In this document: in pieces, positions 52,114-60,308 of the stretch | How the letters are laid out: each line of letters starts with the position of its first letter | Numbering within the stretch: position 1 is the first letter of the stretch | DNA from: SZAS-103 sp038316385 | Lineage (GTDB): Bacteria > Pseudomonadota > Gammaproteobacteria > Xanthomonadales > Xanthomonadaceae | Reading direction: 5' to 3' | Assembly: GCA_038316385.1 (NCBI GenBank) | Contig: JBBQAN010000016.1 | Coordinates: 1-60,327, forward strand | DNA: 60,327 bases | The notes under the pieces: generated by a model | Told to the model about the DNA's origin: nothing | Seen by the model: only the letters and a program-made list of their open reading frames with translations | Database searches by the model: none | Made by a program: the position numbers and the translations under genes

Positions 52114-52692
52114 TCAGTGCAGCCGCCGCTGGCGATGCGCGCCAAGAACGCAGTCGCCGTGCACCAGCAGTGCGGCGACGCGCACGTATTCGACGATCTC
52201 GATCAGTGCGTCTTCGTCGGAATCGACGGCGGCGTTTTCGTAGGCCAGGTTCGACGCAGCGATTCGACCCATGTCGTGCAACGCTTCGCTGGCCTCGTCG
52301 GACAATGCGTCCGCAGCTGGCGCGGCCAAGCCGAAGCCTCCGAGGAATCCGCTGCACCACGCGACCAGTGCGTCGGCGCGCTCGGCCAGCAGCGCATCGT
52401 CTTCGGGCAGCAAGAGCTGGAAATCGAAATCCTGCGCGGCGAACTGCGCGACGGTCGCTGCGTGCAATTGATCAAGAGCGCCACCGGACACTGGCGTGCG
52501 CTCGACATCCAGCGCCAATTGCTGCATCCAGTCGTCCGCGTTGCTTTTGCCACCGCCGGAAAGATAGCCACACAGCGAGCCATGCAGTTCGGATGGATCG
52601 ATCGCGACGCCAGCCGCATGCAGCGCATCGGCGAGCGCGGTGCTATCCGGCAACGTGCTAATGGCCGGATCGGGAGTGCCGACGTGTTTCAT
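52114..52692 (-). CDS. UPF0149 family protein (YgfB-like)
   Basis: 192 residues, acidic helical protein. Core family motif WCSGFLGGFGLAAP at ~112-125 with EVxEYVRVAALLVH-like IEIVEYVRVAALLVHGDC near the end, and ELHGSLCGYLSGG near residue 35. YgfB in other bacteria represses ampDh3 and related wall recycling genes, but I cannot confirm that here. It lies directly upstream of pepP, as in E. coli, so the two are probably co-transcribed. Confidence 0.9.
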   Translation of the reverse strand: MKHVGTPDPAISTLPDSTALADALHAAGVAIDPSELHGSLCGYLSGGGKSNADDWMQQLALDVERTPVSGGALDQLHAATVAQFAAQDFDFQLLLPEDDALLAERADALVAWCSGFLGGFGLAAPAADALSDEASEALHDMGRIAASNLAYENAAVDSDEDALIEIVEYVRVAALLVHGDCVLGAHRQRRLH

Positions 52693-52796
52693 GGTTTGAT
52701 TGTAGCAGCGCTGTCATGGCACCTACGCAGCACGCGTGTTGAGTCTGGATAGTGTGCCGCCTACACTCGGTCTTCTGCGGAAGGGGCCACGGAATC

Positions 52797-55700
52797 GTGC
52801 GATTGCAGCAGCCAGGAACCTCGCGGCGTTCGCGCGATTACATCAGCCGCAGCTTGTGGCATGCGTTCGTGTGCGGGATGGCATTGTTGTTTGCGCGTGC
52901 AGCGCTCGCGGATGTCCGCGATTTTCGTTTCCAGCACGTCACCGGTCCGCATGGACTCGCGCAGAACACTGTCAGCGCGCTGTTGCAGGATCGCGATGGC
53001 TACATCTGGGTCGGCACGCAGGGTGGGTTGCATCGCTACGACGGCCAGGACTATCGATTGTTCGAGCAGACATCCGGCGATCCGGCCAGCCTGCCGGACA
53101 ACTTCGTCACTGCGCTGGCCGAAGGCGATCCCGGAACGCTGTGGGTCGGCACCAACAGCGCCTATGTCGCCGAACTCGAGCTGGCGAGCGGAAAATTCCG
53201 TCGTATGTTGCCGCCCGACCTGGATCATCCTGGCGAGCCCGGCAAGCGCGTACTGGCGTTGTATTACCAGCCAGGACATGGGTTGTGGATAGCGACCGAC
53301 GGCGGCATCGATCTGCTCGATCCGGCATCGGGACAACGGCGCAGCGTGCTTCGGCAGCGGGGTTCGGCGCCGATCCAGGCCGTGTTCGGTTTTGCGACCG
53401 ACGCCGCCGGACGTTTGTGGGCCACGCTGCCGAGCGGACTGTACCGGATCGATCCAGTCACGTTGGCGACGCAGCAAGTATCGAACCTGCCCGGCATCGC
53501 CGACGTCCTGCGCGATCGTCGTGGCCGCATGTGGGTCTCGATGGATGGCTTGTACCGGCTCGATCCGGACTCCGGCAAATTCCGGCGCAGCAGTCTGAAT
53601 ACACCCGTCGGAAACAGCGCCGAATGGCCGCGGCGGATTGTCGAGGACGCCCAGGGGCGGCTGTGGATGTCAACTTCGCGCAGCGGTCTGCGCCGTTACG
53701 ATCCGGATACCGGCGCAAGCATAGCGGTGCATCAGAATCCTGAGCAAGTCGATACCCTGCCCGAGGACGAAGTAAATGCATTGATGGTCGATCGTTCCGG
53801 CTTGCTGTGGGTTGGCACCTGGACTGCCGGTTTGGTATCGACCGACCCACGCGGCGCACGCTTCACCTTCATTTCCGATCCGGATGCGGTCGGCAACACG
53901 CATTACACCAACAGCGTGCGTTCGCTGTATCAATCGCCGGACGGCGCGTTGTGGATTGGCACGGATGGCGATGGTCTGAAACGTTACGATCTGGCGGCCG
54001 ACAAGTTCACGAGCTATACCGCACAGCTAAGAGCGGTGATCCCGCCCGATCGGGCCACAGAAGACATCAAGGTGCTGGCGGTGCGGCCGGCAGCCGATGG
54101 AGCGCTATGGCTGGGCACCAATCTGGGCCTGTACTGGCTCGATCCCGCGCATTTGCGGGCACGCGCACAAGCTCTGCTGGTGGGCGCGACTCCCGCGATG
54201 CAAGCGCCCAGCGTGCGCTCGCTGGCCAATGCGGCCGATGGCGGGCTGTGGGTCGGCACCCAGATCCACGGTCTGATCAAACTCGATGCGTCCGGCCATC
54301 AGACATTGCAGATCGATGCCAGTGACAATAATGGCCTGAGCAATGCGATGGTCAACAGCCTGTACGAGGACAGCCGCAATGGCGTGTTGTGGATCGGCAC
54401 CATGGACGGACTCGATCGCCTGCAGATAGCGAGCGGCAAGTTGCGCTATTACCTCAACAATCCACACGATCCCGGCACCTTGTCGGGCAACCGGGTACGT
54501 GCGATCGTCGCCACCCGTGATGGCAGCCTCTGGGTCGGCACCCATTCCGGCCTCAATCGCTTGCAACCGAACGCCAGCGGCGGCGTGCGCATTACGCGTT
54601 ATCCCATCGGCATCGATGCCGATCATCCGAGCACGATCTACGGAATCCTCGAGGATGCGAGCGGGCGGCTGTGGTTGAGCGGGAATGACGGACTGCTGAG
54701 GCTCGATCCGGCCAGCAGAGCGGTGCGCCGATTCACCCTAGGCGATGGCCTGCAGCATCTGGAGTTCAATGGCGGCGCGTATCTTGCGCTGGCCGACGGC
54801 AGGCTCGCATTCGGCGGCATCCGCGGCCTGAACCTGTTCGATCCCTCCACGATCGTCAACAGCCGCTTCGCTCCACCGGTGGTGTTGACCAGTGCGCGCA
54901 TCGGATCCGACCCCGCCGACCGCGCCGCATCCGCTGCGCCCACGCAATTGCGGTTCAGTCAACGCGACAGCGTGCTGCGGATGCGTTTCAGCGCGCTCGA
55001 TTATGCCGACCCCTCCGGCATCCTCTACCGCTACCGGCTGGAAGGTTTCGACAAGGACTGGATCGACGCCGATCACCGTCCGGATGCGACATATACCAAC
55101 CTGGACGCGGGCGACTACATCTTTCGTGCGCAGGCGACCAATCGCGATGGCGTATGGAGTGGCAACGAATTGCGGATTCCGATCACAGTGGAGCCGCCTT
55201 GGTGGAACAGCCTCTGGGCGGGAATGGCCTATGTATTGCTGGCGCTGCTCGCATGCATGATTGGCTGGCGCATCCTGCAGTTGCGGCGGCAGCGGGAGGC
55301 TGCGTTCAACCGCGCGCTCATGCAGCGCGAACAACAACTCAAAATGGCGCTGTGGGGATCGGGCGACGATTTCTGGGATCTGGACCTTTCGTCGCAGACA
55401 TTGCGCAGAGCGAACGCGGCCGGTAAAGGCGAGCAATCCGCAAGCGCACCGATGACTGTCGCGGAATGGCGCAATAGCGTGCTGCATCCCGACGATGTGG
55501 AGATCGTCGAGGAACGGCTGCGACAGCATGTGCAAGGCCTGACCGAGCACTTCGAGAGCCAGCATCGCATCCGCCATCCACGCACCGGCGCATGGATCAC
55601 GGTGCTCGCGCGCGGCAAAGTGGTAGAACGCGATGTGGAAGGCAGTCCGGTGCGCTTGGCCGGCACTGCGCGCGATGTATCGCTAAGCCAGCGCAACGAA

Positions 55701-57416
55701 CGCGAGCGGCTGATCGCAGGCGAAGTGCTGCACAGCATGACCGAGGCGGTCAGCGTCGTGGGTCTCGACTTTCGGTTCGTGTCGGTGAATCGCGCGTTCA
55801 CCCAGATCACGGGCTACAGCGAGGTAGAAGTCATTGGCCAATCGTCCATGTTGCTGGACAGTTCGCAGCATGCGCCGGAGTTCTATCGCGAAATGCGCGA
55901 GACGATGGTGCTCACCGGACGCTGGTCGGGCGAAATGTGGCAGCGGCGCAAGGACGGTGAGGAATTCCTGTGCGCGATCGAAGCCGTTGAAGTGCTGGAG
56001 CCGAGCGGCCAGCGCGGGCATTTCGTGGTCGTGCTCAACGACATCACCGAGCGCAAGCGCGCCGAACAGGAACTGCGTTATCTGGCCAATTTCGACACAC
56101 TCACCGGTTTGCCGAACCGTGCATTGCTGTCCGAGCGCCTGGCGCGTGCAATCGTGCGGGCGCGCCGCCACGACACGATGGTCGCGGTGCTGTTCCTGGA
56201 TCTGGACCGCTTCAAGGAGATCAACGATTCGCTCGGTCACGCCGTCGGCGATCGCATCCTCAAGGCAGTTGCTTCGCGCCTGCAGGCGAACACCAATCCG
56301 ACCGATACCGTATCGCGACTGGGTGGCGATGAGTTCACCGTGGTGGTCGAGGACATCGCTTCGGATGAAGTTGCGTTCCAGGTCGCGCGCAATATCCTGG
56401 CCGCGTTTGTGCGCCCATTGGTAGTGGACGAACGCAGCGAGATCAGCATCACGCCTTCGATCGGCATCAGCATCTATCCGGCGCACGGTCTTGCACCGAC
56501 CGATCTGCTCAAGCACGCCGATACCGCGATGTACCAGGCCAAGGCGATGGGCCGCAATACCTATCTTGTCTATACCGAGGCGATGGAAACCCAGGCCCGC
56601 CAGCGCGCGAACGTCACCGCTGCGTTGCGCCGCGCCGTGGATCGCAACGAATTCCAGTTGCTGTACCAACCGCGACTCTCGTTGACGCGCGGCCGCATCA
56701 ATGGCGTTGAAGCGTTATTACGCTGGCACAGCGAAGAACTCGGCGAGATGATGCCCGGCGAATTCATCCCGATCGCCGAGGAAACCGGGATGATCCTGAG
56801 CATCGGCGAATGGGCGATGCGTGAGGCCTGTCGCACGCTGGCGCAATGGCAACACGAAGGCCTGGCCGATGTCGCAATCGCGGTAAACGTTTCGGTGCTG
56901 CAGCTTTTGCGCGGCAATCTGCCGGAACTCATCACCAGCATCCTCGCCGAAACCGGCGCGCCGGCCGCGCGCCTGGAACTCGAACTCACCGAGACGATGG
57001 TGATGTCGAACGCTGCCGAGACTCGCAGCATTCTCGACCAGTTGCGCGCGCTCGGACTGTCGCTGGCGATCGACGATTTCGGCACCGGTTATTCCTCACT
57101 GGTGTATCTCAAGCAATTGCCGATCGACATGCTCAAGATCGACAAGGCATTCATCGCCGATCTCACCCAGAATCCGGATGATGAAGCGATCACGACCACG
57201 ATCATCACCATGGCGCATTCGCTGGGGCTGACCGTGATCGCCGAAGGTGTGGAGTCGCAACAGCAGCTGGATTTCTTGCGCGAGCACGGTTGCGACGAGA
57301 TCCAGGGGTTCTGGTTGTCGCAGCCGCTGAGTGAACAGCACTGCCGCAGTTTCATCACGAGTTGGCATCAGACCACTCGCGTCGCGATCGAGACGCCGAT
57401 CGCTCCTGCGTATTGA
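52797..57416 (+). CDS. Giant propeller-PAS-GGDEF-EAL hybrid membrane protein
   Basis: 1539 residues. Signal peptide ending FARAALA, then about 14 repeats ending in (L/M)W(V/I/L)GTxxGLxxxD (two seven-bladed propellers, ~25-690), a Y_Y_Y domain (~700-790: YRYRLEGFDKDWIDADHRP), one membrane helix (~804-826), two PAS domains (~850-1060), GGDEF at 1176-1180 and EAL at 1305-1307. All EAL residues look intact: NVS, ELTET, DDFGTG, KID, EGVES. The I-site before GGDEF reads NPTD instead of RxxD, so product inhibition is probably absent. A periplasmic sugar or oligosaccharide sensor is likely (inference). Start is GTG 52797; a GTG at 52752 is an alternative, with a longer n-region. Confidence 0.92.
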   Translation: MRLQQPGTSRRSRDYISRSLWHAFVCGMALLFARAALADVRDFRFQHVTGPHGLAQNTVSALLQDRDGYIWVGTQGGLHRYDGQDYRLFEQTSGDPASLPDNFVTALAEGDPGTLWVGTNSAYVAELELASGKFRRMLPPDLDHPGEPGKRVLALYYQPGHGLWIATDGGIDLLDPASGQRRSVLRQRGSAPIQAVFGFATDAAGRLWATLPSGLYRIDPVTLATQQVSNLPGIADVLRDRRGRMWVSMDGLYRLDPDSGKFRRSSLNTPVGNSAEWPRRIVEDAQGRLWMSTSRSGLRRYDPDTGASIAVHQNPEQVDTLPEDEVNALMVDRSGLLWVGTWTAGLVSTDPRGARFTFISDPDAVGNTHYTNSVRSLYQSPDGALWIGTDGDGLKRYDLAADKFTSYTAQLRAVIPPDRATEDIKVLAVRPAADGALWLGTNLGLYWLDPAHLRARAQALLVGATPAMQAPSVRSLANAADGGLWVGTQIHGLIKLDASGHQTLQIDASDNNGLSNAMVNSLYEDSRNGVLWIGTMDGLDRLQIASGKLRYYLNNPHDPGTLSGNRVRAIVATRDGSLWVGTHSGLNRLQPNASGGVRITRYPIGIDADHPSTIYGILEDASGRLWLSGNDGLLRLDPASRAVRRFTLGDGLQHLEFNGGAYLALADGRLAFGGIRGLNLFDPSTIVNSRFAPPVVLTSARIGSDPADRAASAAPTQLRFSQRDSVLRMRFSALDYADPSGILYRYRLEGFDKDWIDADHRPDATYTNLDAGDYIFRAQATNRDGVWSGNELRIPITVEPPWWNSLWAGMAYVLLALLACMIGWRILQLRRQREAAFNRALMQREQQLKMALWGSGDDFWDLDLSSQTLRRANAAGKGEQSASAPMTVAEWRNSVLHPDDVEIVEERLRQHVQGLTEHFESQHRIRHPRTGAWITVLARGKVVERDVEGSPVRLAGTARDVSLSQRNERERLIAGEVLHSMTEAVSVVGLDFRFVSVNRAFTQITGYSEVEVIGQSSMLLDSSQHAPEFYREMRETMVLTGRWSGEMWQRRKDGEEFLCAIEAVEVLEPSGQRGHFVVVLNDITERKRAEQELRYLANFDTLTGLPNRALLSERLARAIVRARRHDTMVAVLFLDLDRFKEINDSLGHAVGDRILKAVASRLQANTNPTDTVSRLGGDEFTVVVEDIASDEVAFQVARNILAAFVRPLVVDERSEISITPSIGISIYPAHGLAPTDLLKHADTAMYQAKAMGRNTYLVYTEAMETQARQRANVTAALRRAVDRNEFQLLYQPRLSLTRGRINGVEALLRWHSEELGEMMPGEFIPIAEETGMILSIGEWAMREACRTLAQWQHEGLADVAIAVNVSVLQLLRGNLPELITSILAETGAPAARLELELTETMVMSNAAETRSILDQLRALGLSLAIDDFGTGYSSLVYLKQLPIDMLKIDKAFIADLTQNPDDEAITTTIITMAHSLGLTVIAEGVESQQQLDFLREHGCDEIQGFWLSQPLSEQHCRSFITSWHQTTRVAIETPIAPAY

Positions 57417-57450
57417 CCGCTCCGCAACGCACGCCTATCGTGGGCAACGC

Positions 57451-57672
57451 ATGAGCGCCAATGATTCCGTCCAGCAGTTGCACGATCTCGCCGCACGCAT
57501 CGAGCTGTTGGCCGATCTGTGCCGTGCGTTGTCCGAGGAAAATCGCTCGCTGCGGCAAAACCAGGATCAGCTGATCGGTGAGCGCGCGCAATTGCTGACC
57601 AAAAACGAACAGGCGCGATCGCGCGTGGAAGCGATGATCCACCGTCTCAAGTCCATGGAGCACAACGCATGA
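57451..57672 (+). CDS. Short coiled-coil protein beside zapA (TIGR02449-like)
   Basis: 73 residues, one long helix of heptad character (LHDLAARIELLADLCRALSEE, ENRSLRQNQDQLIGERAQLL, NEQARSRVEAMIHRLKSM). It fits the TIGR02449 small coiled-coil family that regularly sits beside zapA in gammaproteobacteria, and may be ZapB-like in function, but that is inference. Start ATG 57451 overlaps no upstream gene; the longer open frame back to 57331 overlaps the end of the hybrid gene and was rejected. It overlaps zapA by 4 bp (ATGA). Confidence 0.8.
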   Translation: MSANDSVQQLHDLAARIELLADLCRALSEENRSLRQNQDQLIGERAQLLTKNEQARSRVEAMIHRLKSMEHNA

Positions 57673-57983
57673 GCGAGCCGGTGAGCGTCCGCATCCTCGA
57701 TCGCGATTATCTGATCGCGTGCGAACCCGACGAGCGCGAAGGTCTGGTGTCCGCTGCTCTCCTCCTCGACGGCCGCATGCGTGACATCCGCGGCGGCAAC
57801 CGCATGGCGGCGATCGACCGCATCGCGGTGATGGCGGCGTTGAATCTTGCGCACGAACTGTTGCAGAGCAGGCATGCGTCGGACCATCGCGACCAGCAGA
57901 TTACACGCGCACTGGCCGACCTCAATCGCAAGCTCGATACACTTCTTGTCGACGCGCCGCTGCGTGGACGCGAGCGCGTTTAA
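57669..57983 (+). CDS. zapA: Cell division protein ZapA
   Basis: 104 residues. N-terminal ZapA head (EPVSVRILDRDYLIACEPDERE, LVSAALLLDGRMRDIR) and C-terminal coiled coil (AALNLAHELLQ, ALADLNRKLDTLLV). ZapA bundles FtsZ protofilaments at the Z-ring. It is followed by the 6S RNA and ygfA, the widespread zapA-ssrS-ygfA order. Confidence 0.94.
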   Translation: MSEPVSVRILDRDYLIACEPDEREGLVSAALLLDGRMRDIRGGNRMAAIDRIAVMAALNLAHELLQSRHASDHRDQQITRALADLNRKLDTLLVDAPLRGRERV

Positions 57984-58005
57984 CTCCGGCATCACGCGAC
58001 GCGGA

Positions 58006-58011
58006 TATACT
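58006..58011 (+). promoter_or_regulatory. -10 box of the 6S RNA gene
   Basis: TATACT, one mismatch from consensus, with about 9-10 nt to the predicted RNA start. No good -35 was seen at 17 bp; promoters of stable RNAs in GC-rich genomes are often like this. Confidence 0.6.
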
Positions 58012-58019
58012 GCACATGC

Positions 58020-58201
58020 GTCCTCTGCCGTGTGCGACAGCCAGCGTCTACATTTGCCTTGACCCATAATGCGACCCCGGAAGCTGGCGATGAAGCGGTG
58101 CGCAAGTCCGCCACGAGCGGAAAGCCTGATGTTTCAAAACCCGCCTCCACCTGATCCCTTGGGATCAAGGTCGTTGCGCTGGCATCGTCATGGTGGAGGT
58201 C
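58020..58201 (+). ncRNA. ssrS: 6S RNA (ssrS)
   Basis: About 180 nt in the conserved spot between zapA and ygfA. The ends pair: TCCTCTGCC at 58021-58029 with GGTGGAGG at 58192-58199 (8 bp with two G-U pairs). Inside lies the conserved part CGAGCGGAAAGCC near 58114-58126 followed by a CCTGATCCCTTGGGATCAAGG hairpin, as in Pseudomonas and Xanthomonas 6S RNA. It imitates an open promoter and binds sigma-70 RNA polymerase. A TATACT -10 box at 58006-58011 lies about 10 nt before the predicted 5' end. It covers the gene-free stretch 57984-58291. Confidence 0.9.
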
Positions 58202-58291
58202 GCTTTTCTCCAGCTTTGATTCCGCGACACAAGACGCTTGCGTTAGCGGCGTCGCATGATTGCGGGTCGCTTTGCTTGCTCGCATCATTCG

Positions 58292-58870
58292 ATGACTGAC
58301 GCTCAGCACACCTTGCGCGACACCTTGCGCGAACGCCGCTTGGCAATCCCGGCGGCAGCGCGCATGGCGGCCGCTGAAGCGGTCGCGCAACATTTACTGC
58401 AACTTCCTGCATTGAAAAAAGCGAATACCGTCGCCGGATATTGGGCGATCGGCGGTGAGTTGCCACTGCATAGTCTGATGACCGGACTGACCGCACGCAC
58501 GCGCTATTGCTTACCGATGCTGCAACCTGACCGCACCCTGCGCTTCGCGCCATGGCGTACCGGCGATGCGATCGTCGCCAACCGTTACGGCATTCCAGAA
58601 CCTGCGAATGCAGTGGAGATGCTCAACCCGAATGTGCTCAATGTCGTGCTACTGCCACTGCTGGGGTTCACCCGCAATGGCGATCGCGTCGGCACCGGCG
58701 GCGGCTGGTACGACCGCAGTTTCGCGTTCCGCCGCACGACAGCCGCTCCGCCATTGCTGATCGGCACCGGATTCGCGTGTCAACAGATCGATGACCATGT
58801 CCCGCACGAATGGGATGTGCCGCTCGATGCGGTTGTCACCGAGCGTGAACTCCTGCTGTGTCCGCGCTAG
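58292..58870 (+). CDS. ygfA: 5-formyltetrahydrofolate cyclo-ligase
   Basis: 192 residues. The family signature is seen as GFTRNGDRVGTGGGWYDRSF near residue 125-145 (the GxGxGxYDR ATP-binding loop). N-terminal LRDTLRERRLAIPAAAR and AGYWAIGGELPLHSLM agree. It converts 5-formyl-THF to 5,10-methenyl-THF with ATP. ATG 58292 (MTDAQHTLRD) was chosen; the open frame back to 58256 is not supported. In E. coli it is co-transcribed with 6S RNA and the same order is seen here. Confidence 0.94.
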   Translation: MTDAQHTLRDTLRERRLAIPAAARMAAAEAVAQHLLQLPALKKANTVAGYWAIGGELPLHSLMTGLTARTRYCLPMLQPDRTLRFAPWRTGDAIVANRYGIPEPANAVEMLNPNVLNVVLLPLLGFTRNGDRVGTGGGWYDRSFAFRRTTAAPPLLIGTGFACQQIDDHVPHEWDVPLDAVVTERELLLCPR

Positions 58871-58919
58871 CATCGCACTGTCGCGCAGGTAATGCGCAGG
58901 CCACGAGGAGCCGCGCTGC

Positions 58920-59372
58920 ATGAAATACTGGCTGGTCAAATCCGAGCCCGACGAATTCTCGATCGATGCGCTGCAACGCGTCGGTGTCGAACCGTGGAGC
59001 GGTGTGCGCAATTACCAGGCACGCAACTACCTGCGCCAGATGAAAGTCGGCGACGGCGTGCTGTTCTATCACTCTAGCTGTCCCGAACCCGGAGTGGTCG
59101 GTGTCGCGAAAGTCGCGGTGGCGGCGTTTCCCGATCCGACCCAGTTCGATTCGCGCAGCGATTATCACGATCCGAAAAGCACTCCGGAAGATCCGCGCTG
59201 GTTCGCGGTCGACGTCGCCTTCGTGCGCAAACTCAAACGCACGATCACGCTGGACGAACTCCGCGATCACGCCGATGCGCTTGGCGACTTCGTGCTGATA
59301 CGCCGCGGCAACCGCTTGTCCGTCCTGCCGGTGACCGCCGCGCAATGGAAAACCATCCTCGCCCTCGAATGA
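58920..59372 (+). CDS. EVE-domain protein
   Basis: 150 residues, one complete EVE domain (PUA-like fold): MKYWLVKSEPDEFSIDAL and GVRNYQARNYLRQMKVGDGVLFYHSS are the family hallmark (aromatic cage and Asn). Human homologue THYN1 and bacterial members bind modified DNA or RNA bases; biochemical role here unknown. The neighbours (ygfA, rpiA) are housekeeping genes, so this may be a conserved cellular protein rather than part of a defence system. It lies 49 bp after ygfA. Confidence 0.93.
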   Translation: MKYWLVKSEPDEFSIDALQRVGVEPWSGVRNYQARNYLRQMKVGDGVLFYHSSCPEPGVVGVAKVAVAAFPDPTQFDSRSDYHDPKSTPEDPRWFAVDVAFVRKLKRTITLDELRDHADALGDFVLIRRGNRLSVLPVTAAQWKTILALE

Positions 59373-59388
59373 CACGATCCGGATTGCC

Positions 59389-60033
59389 ATGAGCAGAGAC
59401 GAACAGAAGCGCCAATCCGCCGAAGCGGCTCTGCGCCTAGTGGAAGATGGATCCATCGTCGGCGTCGGTACAGGCACTACTGTCGCTTTTTTCATCAACG
59501 GACTGGCGCGACTCCGCGACCGCATCAAAGGGGCGGTGTCGAGTTCCGAACAAAGCACCCAGAAACTACGCGGCCATGGCATCAAGGTGTTCGATCTCAA
59601 TGCGATCGATCAGCTGGAACTGTATGTGGACGGGGCCGACGAATGTGATCCGCAGCGCTGCCTGATCAAGGGCGGCGGCGGCGCACTCACGCGCGAGAAG
59701 ATTCTTGCGCAGGCCAGCAAACGCTTCGTCTGCATCGTCGATGCGGCCAAACAAGTCGATGTGCTGGGCGGTTTTCCGTTGCCGATCGAAGTGATCCCGA
59801 TGGCACGCAGTTCGATCGCGCGCGAAATCAGCGAACTCGGTGGCCAGCCGGTGTGGCGGGAAGGGTTCGTCACAGACAACGGCAACTGGATCCTCGATGT
59901 GCACGGGATGCGCATTACCGATCCGGTCGATCTGGAGTGCACACTCAACCAGATTCCCGGCGTGGTCACCGTCGGGCTGTTTGCACGACGCCCCGCAGAC
60001 ATCGTGATTGTAGATGGAATACAGCGGGGCTGA
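59389..60033 (+). CDS. rpiA: Ribose-5-phosphate isomerase A
   Basis: 214 residues. It interconverts ribose-5-phosphate and ribulose-5-phosphate in the pentose phosphate pathway. Family signatures: VGVGTGTTVAFFINGL near the start, YVDGADECDPQRCLIKGGGGALTREKI (catalytic Asp and Lys), PIEVIPMARSSIAREI, and TDNGNWILDV. Start ATG 59389 is 16 bp after the EVE gene stop, so they are probably one operon. A hairpin terminator follows at 60079-60114. Confidence 0.96.
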   Translation: MSRDEQKRQSAEAALRLVEDGSIVGVGTGTTVAFFINGLARLRDRIKGAVSSSEQSTQKLRGHGIKVFDLNAIDQLELYVDGADECDPQRCLIKGGGGALTREKILAQASKRFVCIVDAAKQVDVLGGFPLPIEVIPMARSSIAREISELGGQPVWREGFVTDNGNWILDVHGMRITDPVDLECTLNQIPGVVTVGLFARRPADIVIVDGIQRG

Positions 60034-60078
60034 GCGAGGTTGGATAAACACTTGGCAATGCCAGAGCTTAATAAAGTA

Positions 60079-60114
60079 CAAAACGTCTCTCTCGACGGCA
60101 GGAGTTTTGCTTTT
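60079..60114 (+). terminator. Hairpin after rpiA, degenerate first unit of the 85-bp array
   Basis: CAAAAC...GTTTTG outer stem (60079-60084 with 60104-60109) with an inner CGTC/GACG hairpin, then CTTTT. It is 46 nt past the rpiA stop and reads as its terminator. Its left end lies 86 bp before the first regular hairpin of the array. Confidence 0.5.
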
Positions 60115-60138
60115 AAAAGACTCTGGCGCTGCCCTGTT

Positions 60139-60159
60139 GCATTCCGCTGCGCGGGCTAC
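60139..60159 (-). repeat. REP-like GTAG palindrome, copy 1 (degenerate)
   Basis: Minus strand GTAGCCCGCGCAGCGGAATG: GTAG head then CCCGC-GCA-GCGGA. The 3' half has mutated and pairs less well than copies 2 and 3. Confidence 0.65.
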
Positions 60160-60164
60160 AAAGA

Positions 60165-60195
60165 CAAACGCCTCCCCGATATGGGAAGGCGTTTG
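60165..60195. repeat. Long hairpin of the array, copy 1
   Basis: CAAACGCCT-C-CCC-GATAT-GGG-A-AGGCGTTTG: a 9-bp stem, one C-A mismatch, 3 more pairs and a 5-nt loop. It would form as RNA on either strand; on the minus strand TCTTTG follows. Confidence 0.75.
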
Positions 60196-60222
60196 CGTTA
60201 AAAACCCTGGCGATGACCTGTT

Positions 60223-60243
60223 GCAGCCCGCTGCGCGGGCTAC
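60223..60243 (-). repeat. REP-like GTAG palindrome, copy 2
   Basis: Minus strand GTAGCCCGCGCAGCGGGCTGC: GTAG head with a 9-bp stem including one G-U pair and a GCA loop. This is the REP/SMAG pattern mobilised by TnpA-REP (RAYT) proteins in related genera. Confidence 0.75.
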
Positions 60244-60248
60244 AAAGA

Positions 60249-60279
60249 CAAACGCCTCCCCGATATGGGAAGGCGTTTG
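60249..60279. repeat. Long hairpin of the array, copy 2
   Basis: Identical in sequence to the copy at 60165-60195, 84 bp further right. Confidence 0.75.
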
Positions 60280-60308
60280 CGTTATAAAAACCCTGGCGAT
60301 GACCTGTT

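Noticed and set aside
52752..52796. GTG start at 52752 for the large hybrid protein
   Set aside because: It would give a 34-residue n-region before the signal-peptide core; GTG 52797 gives a more normal one. Not excluded.
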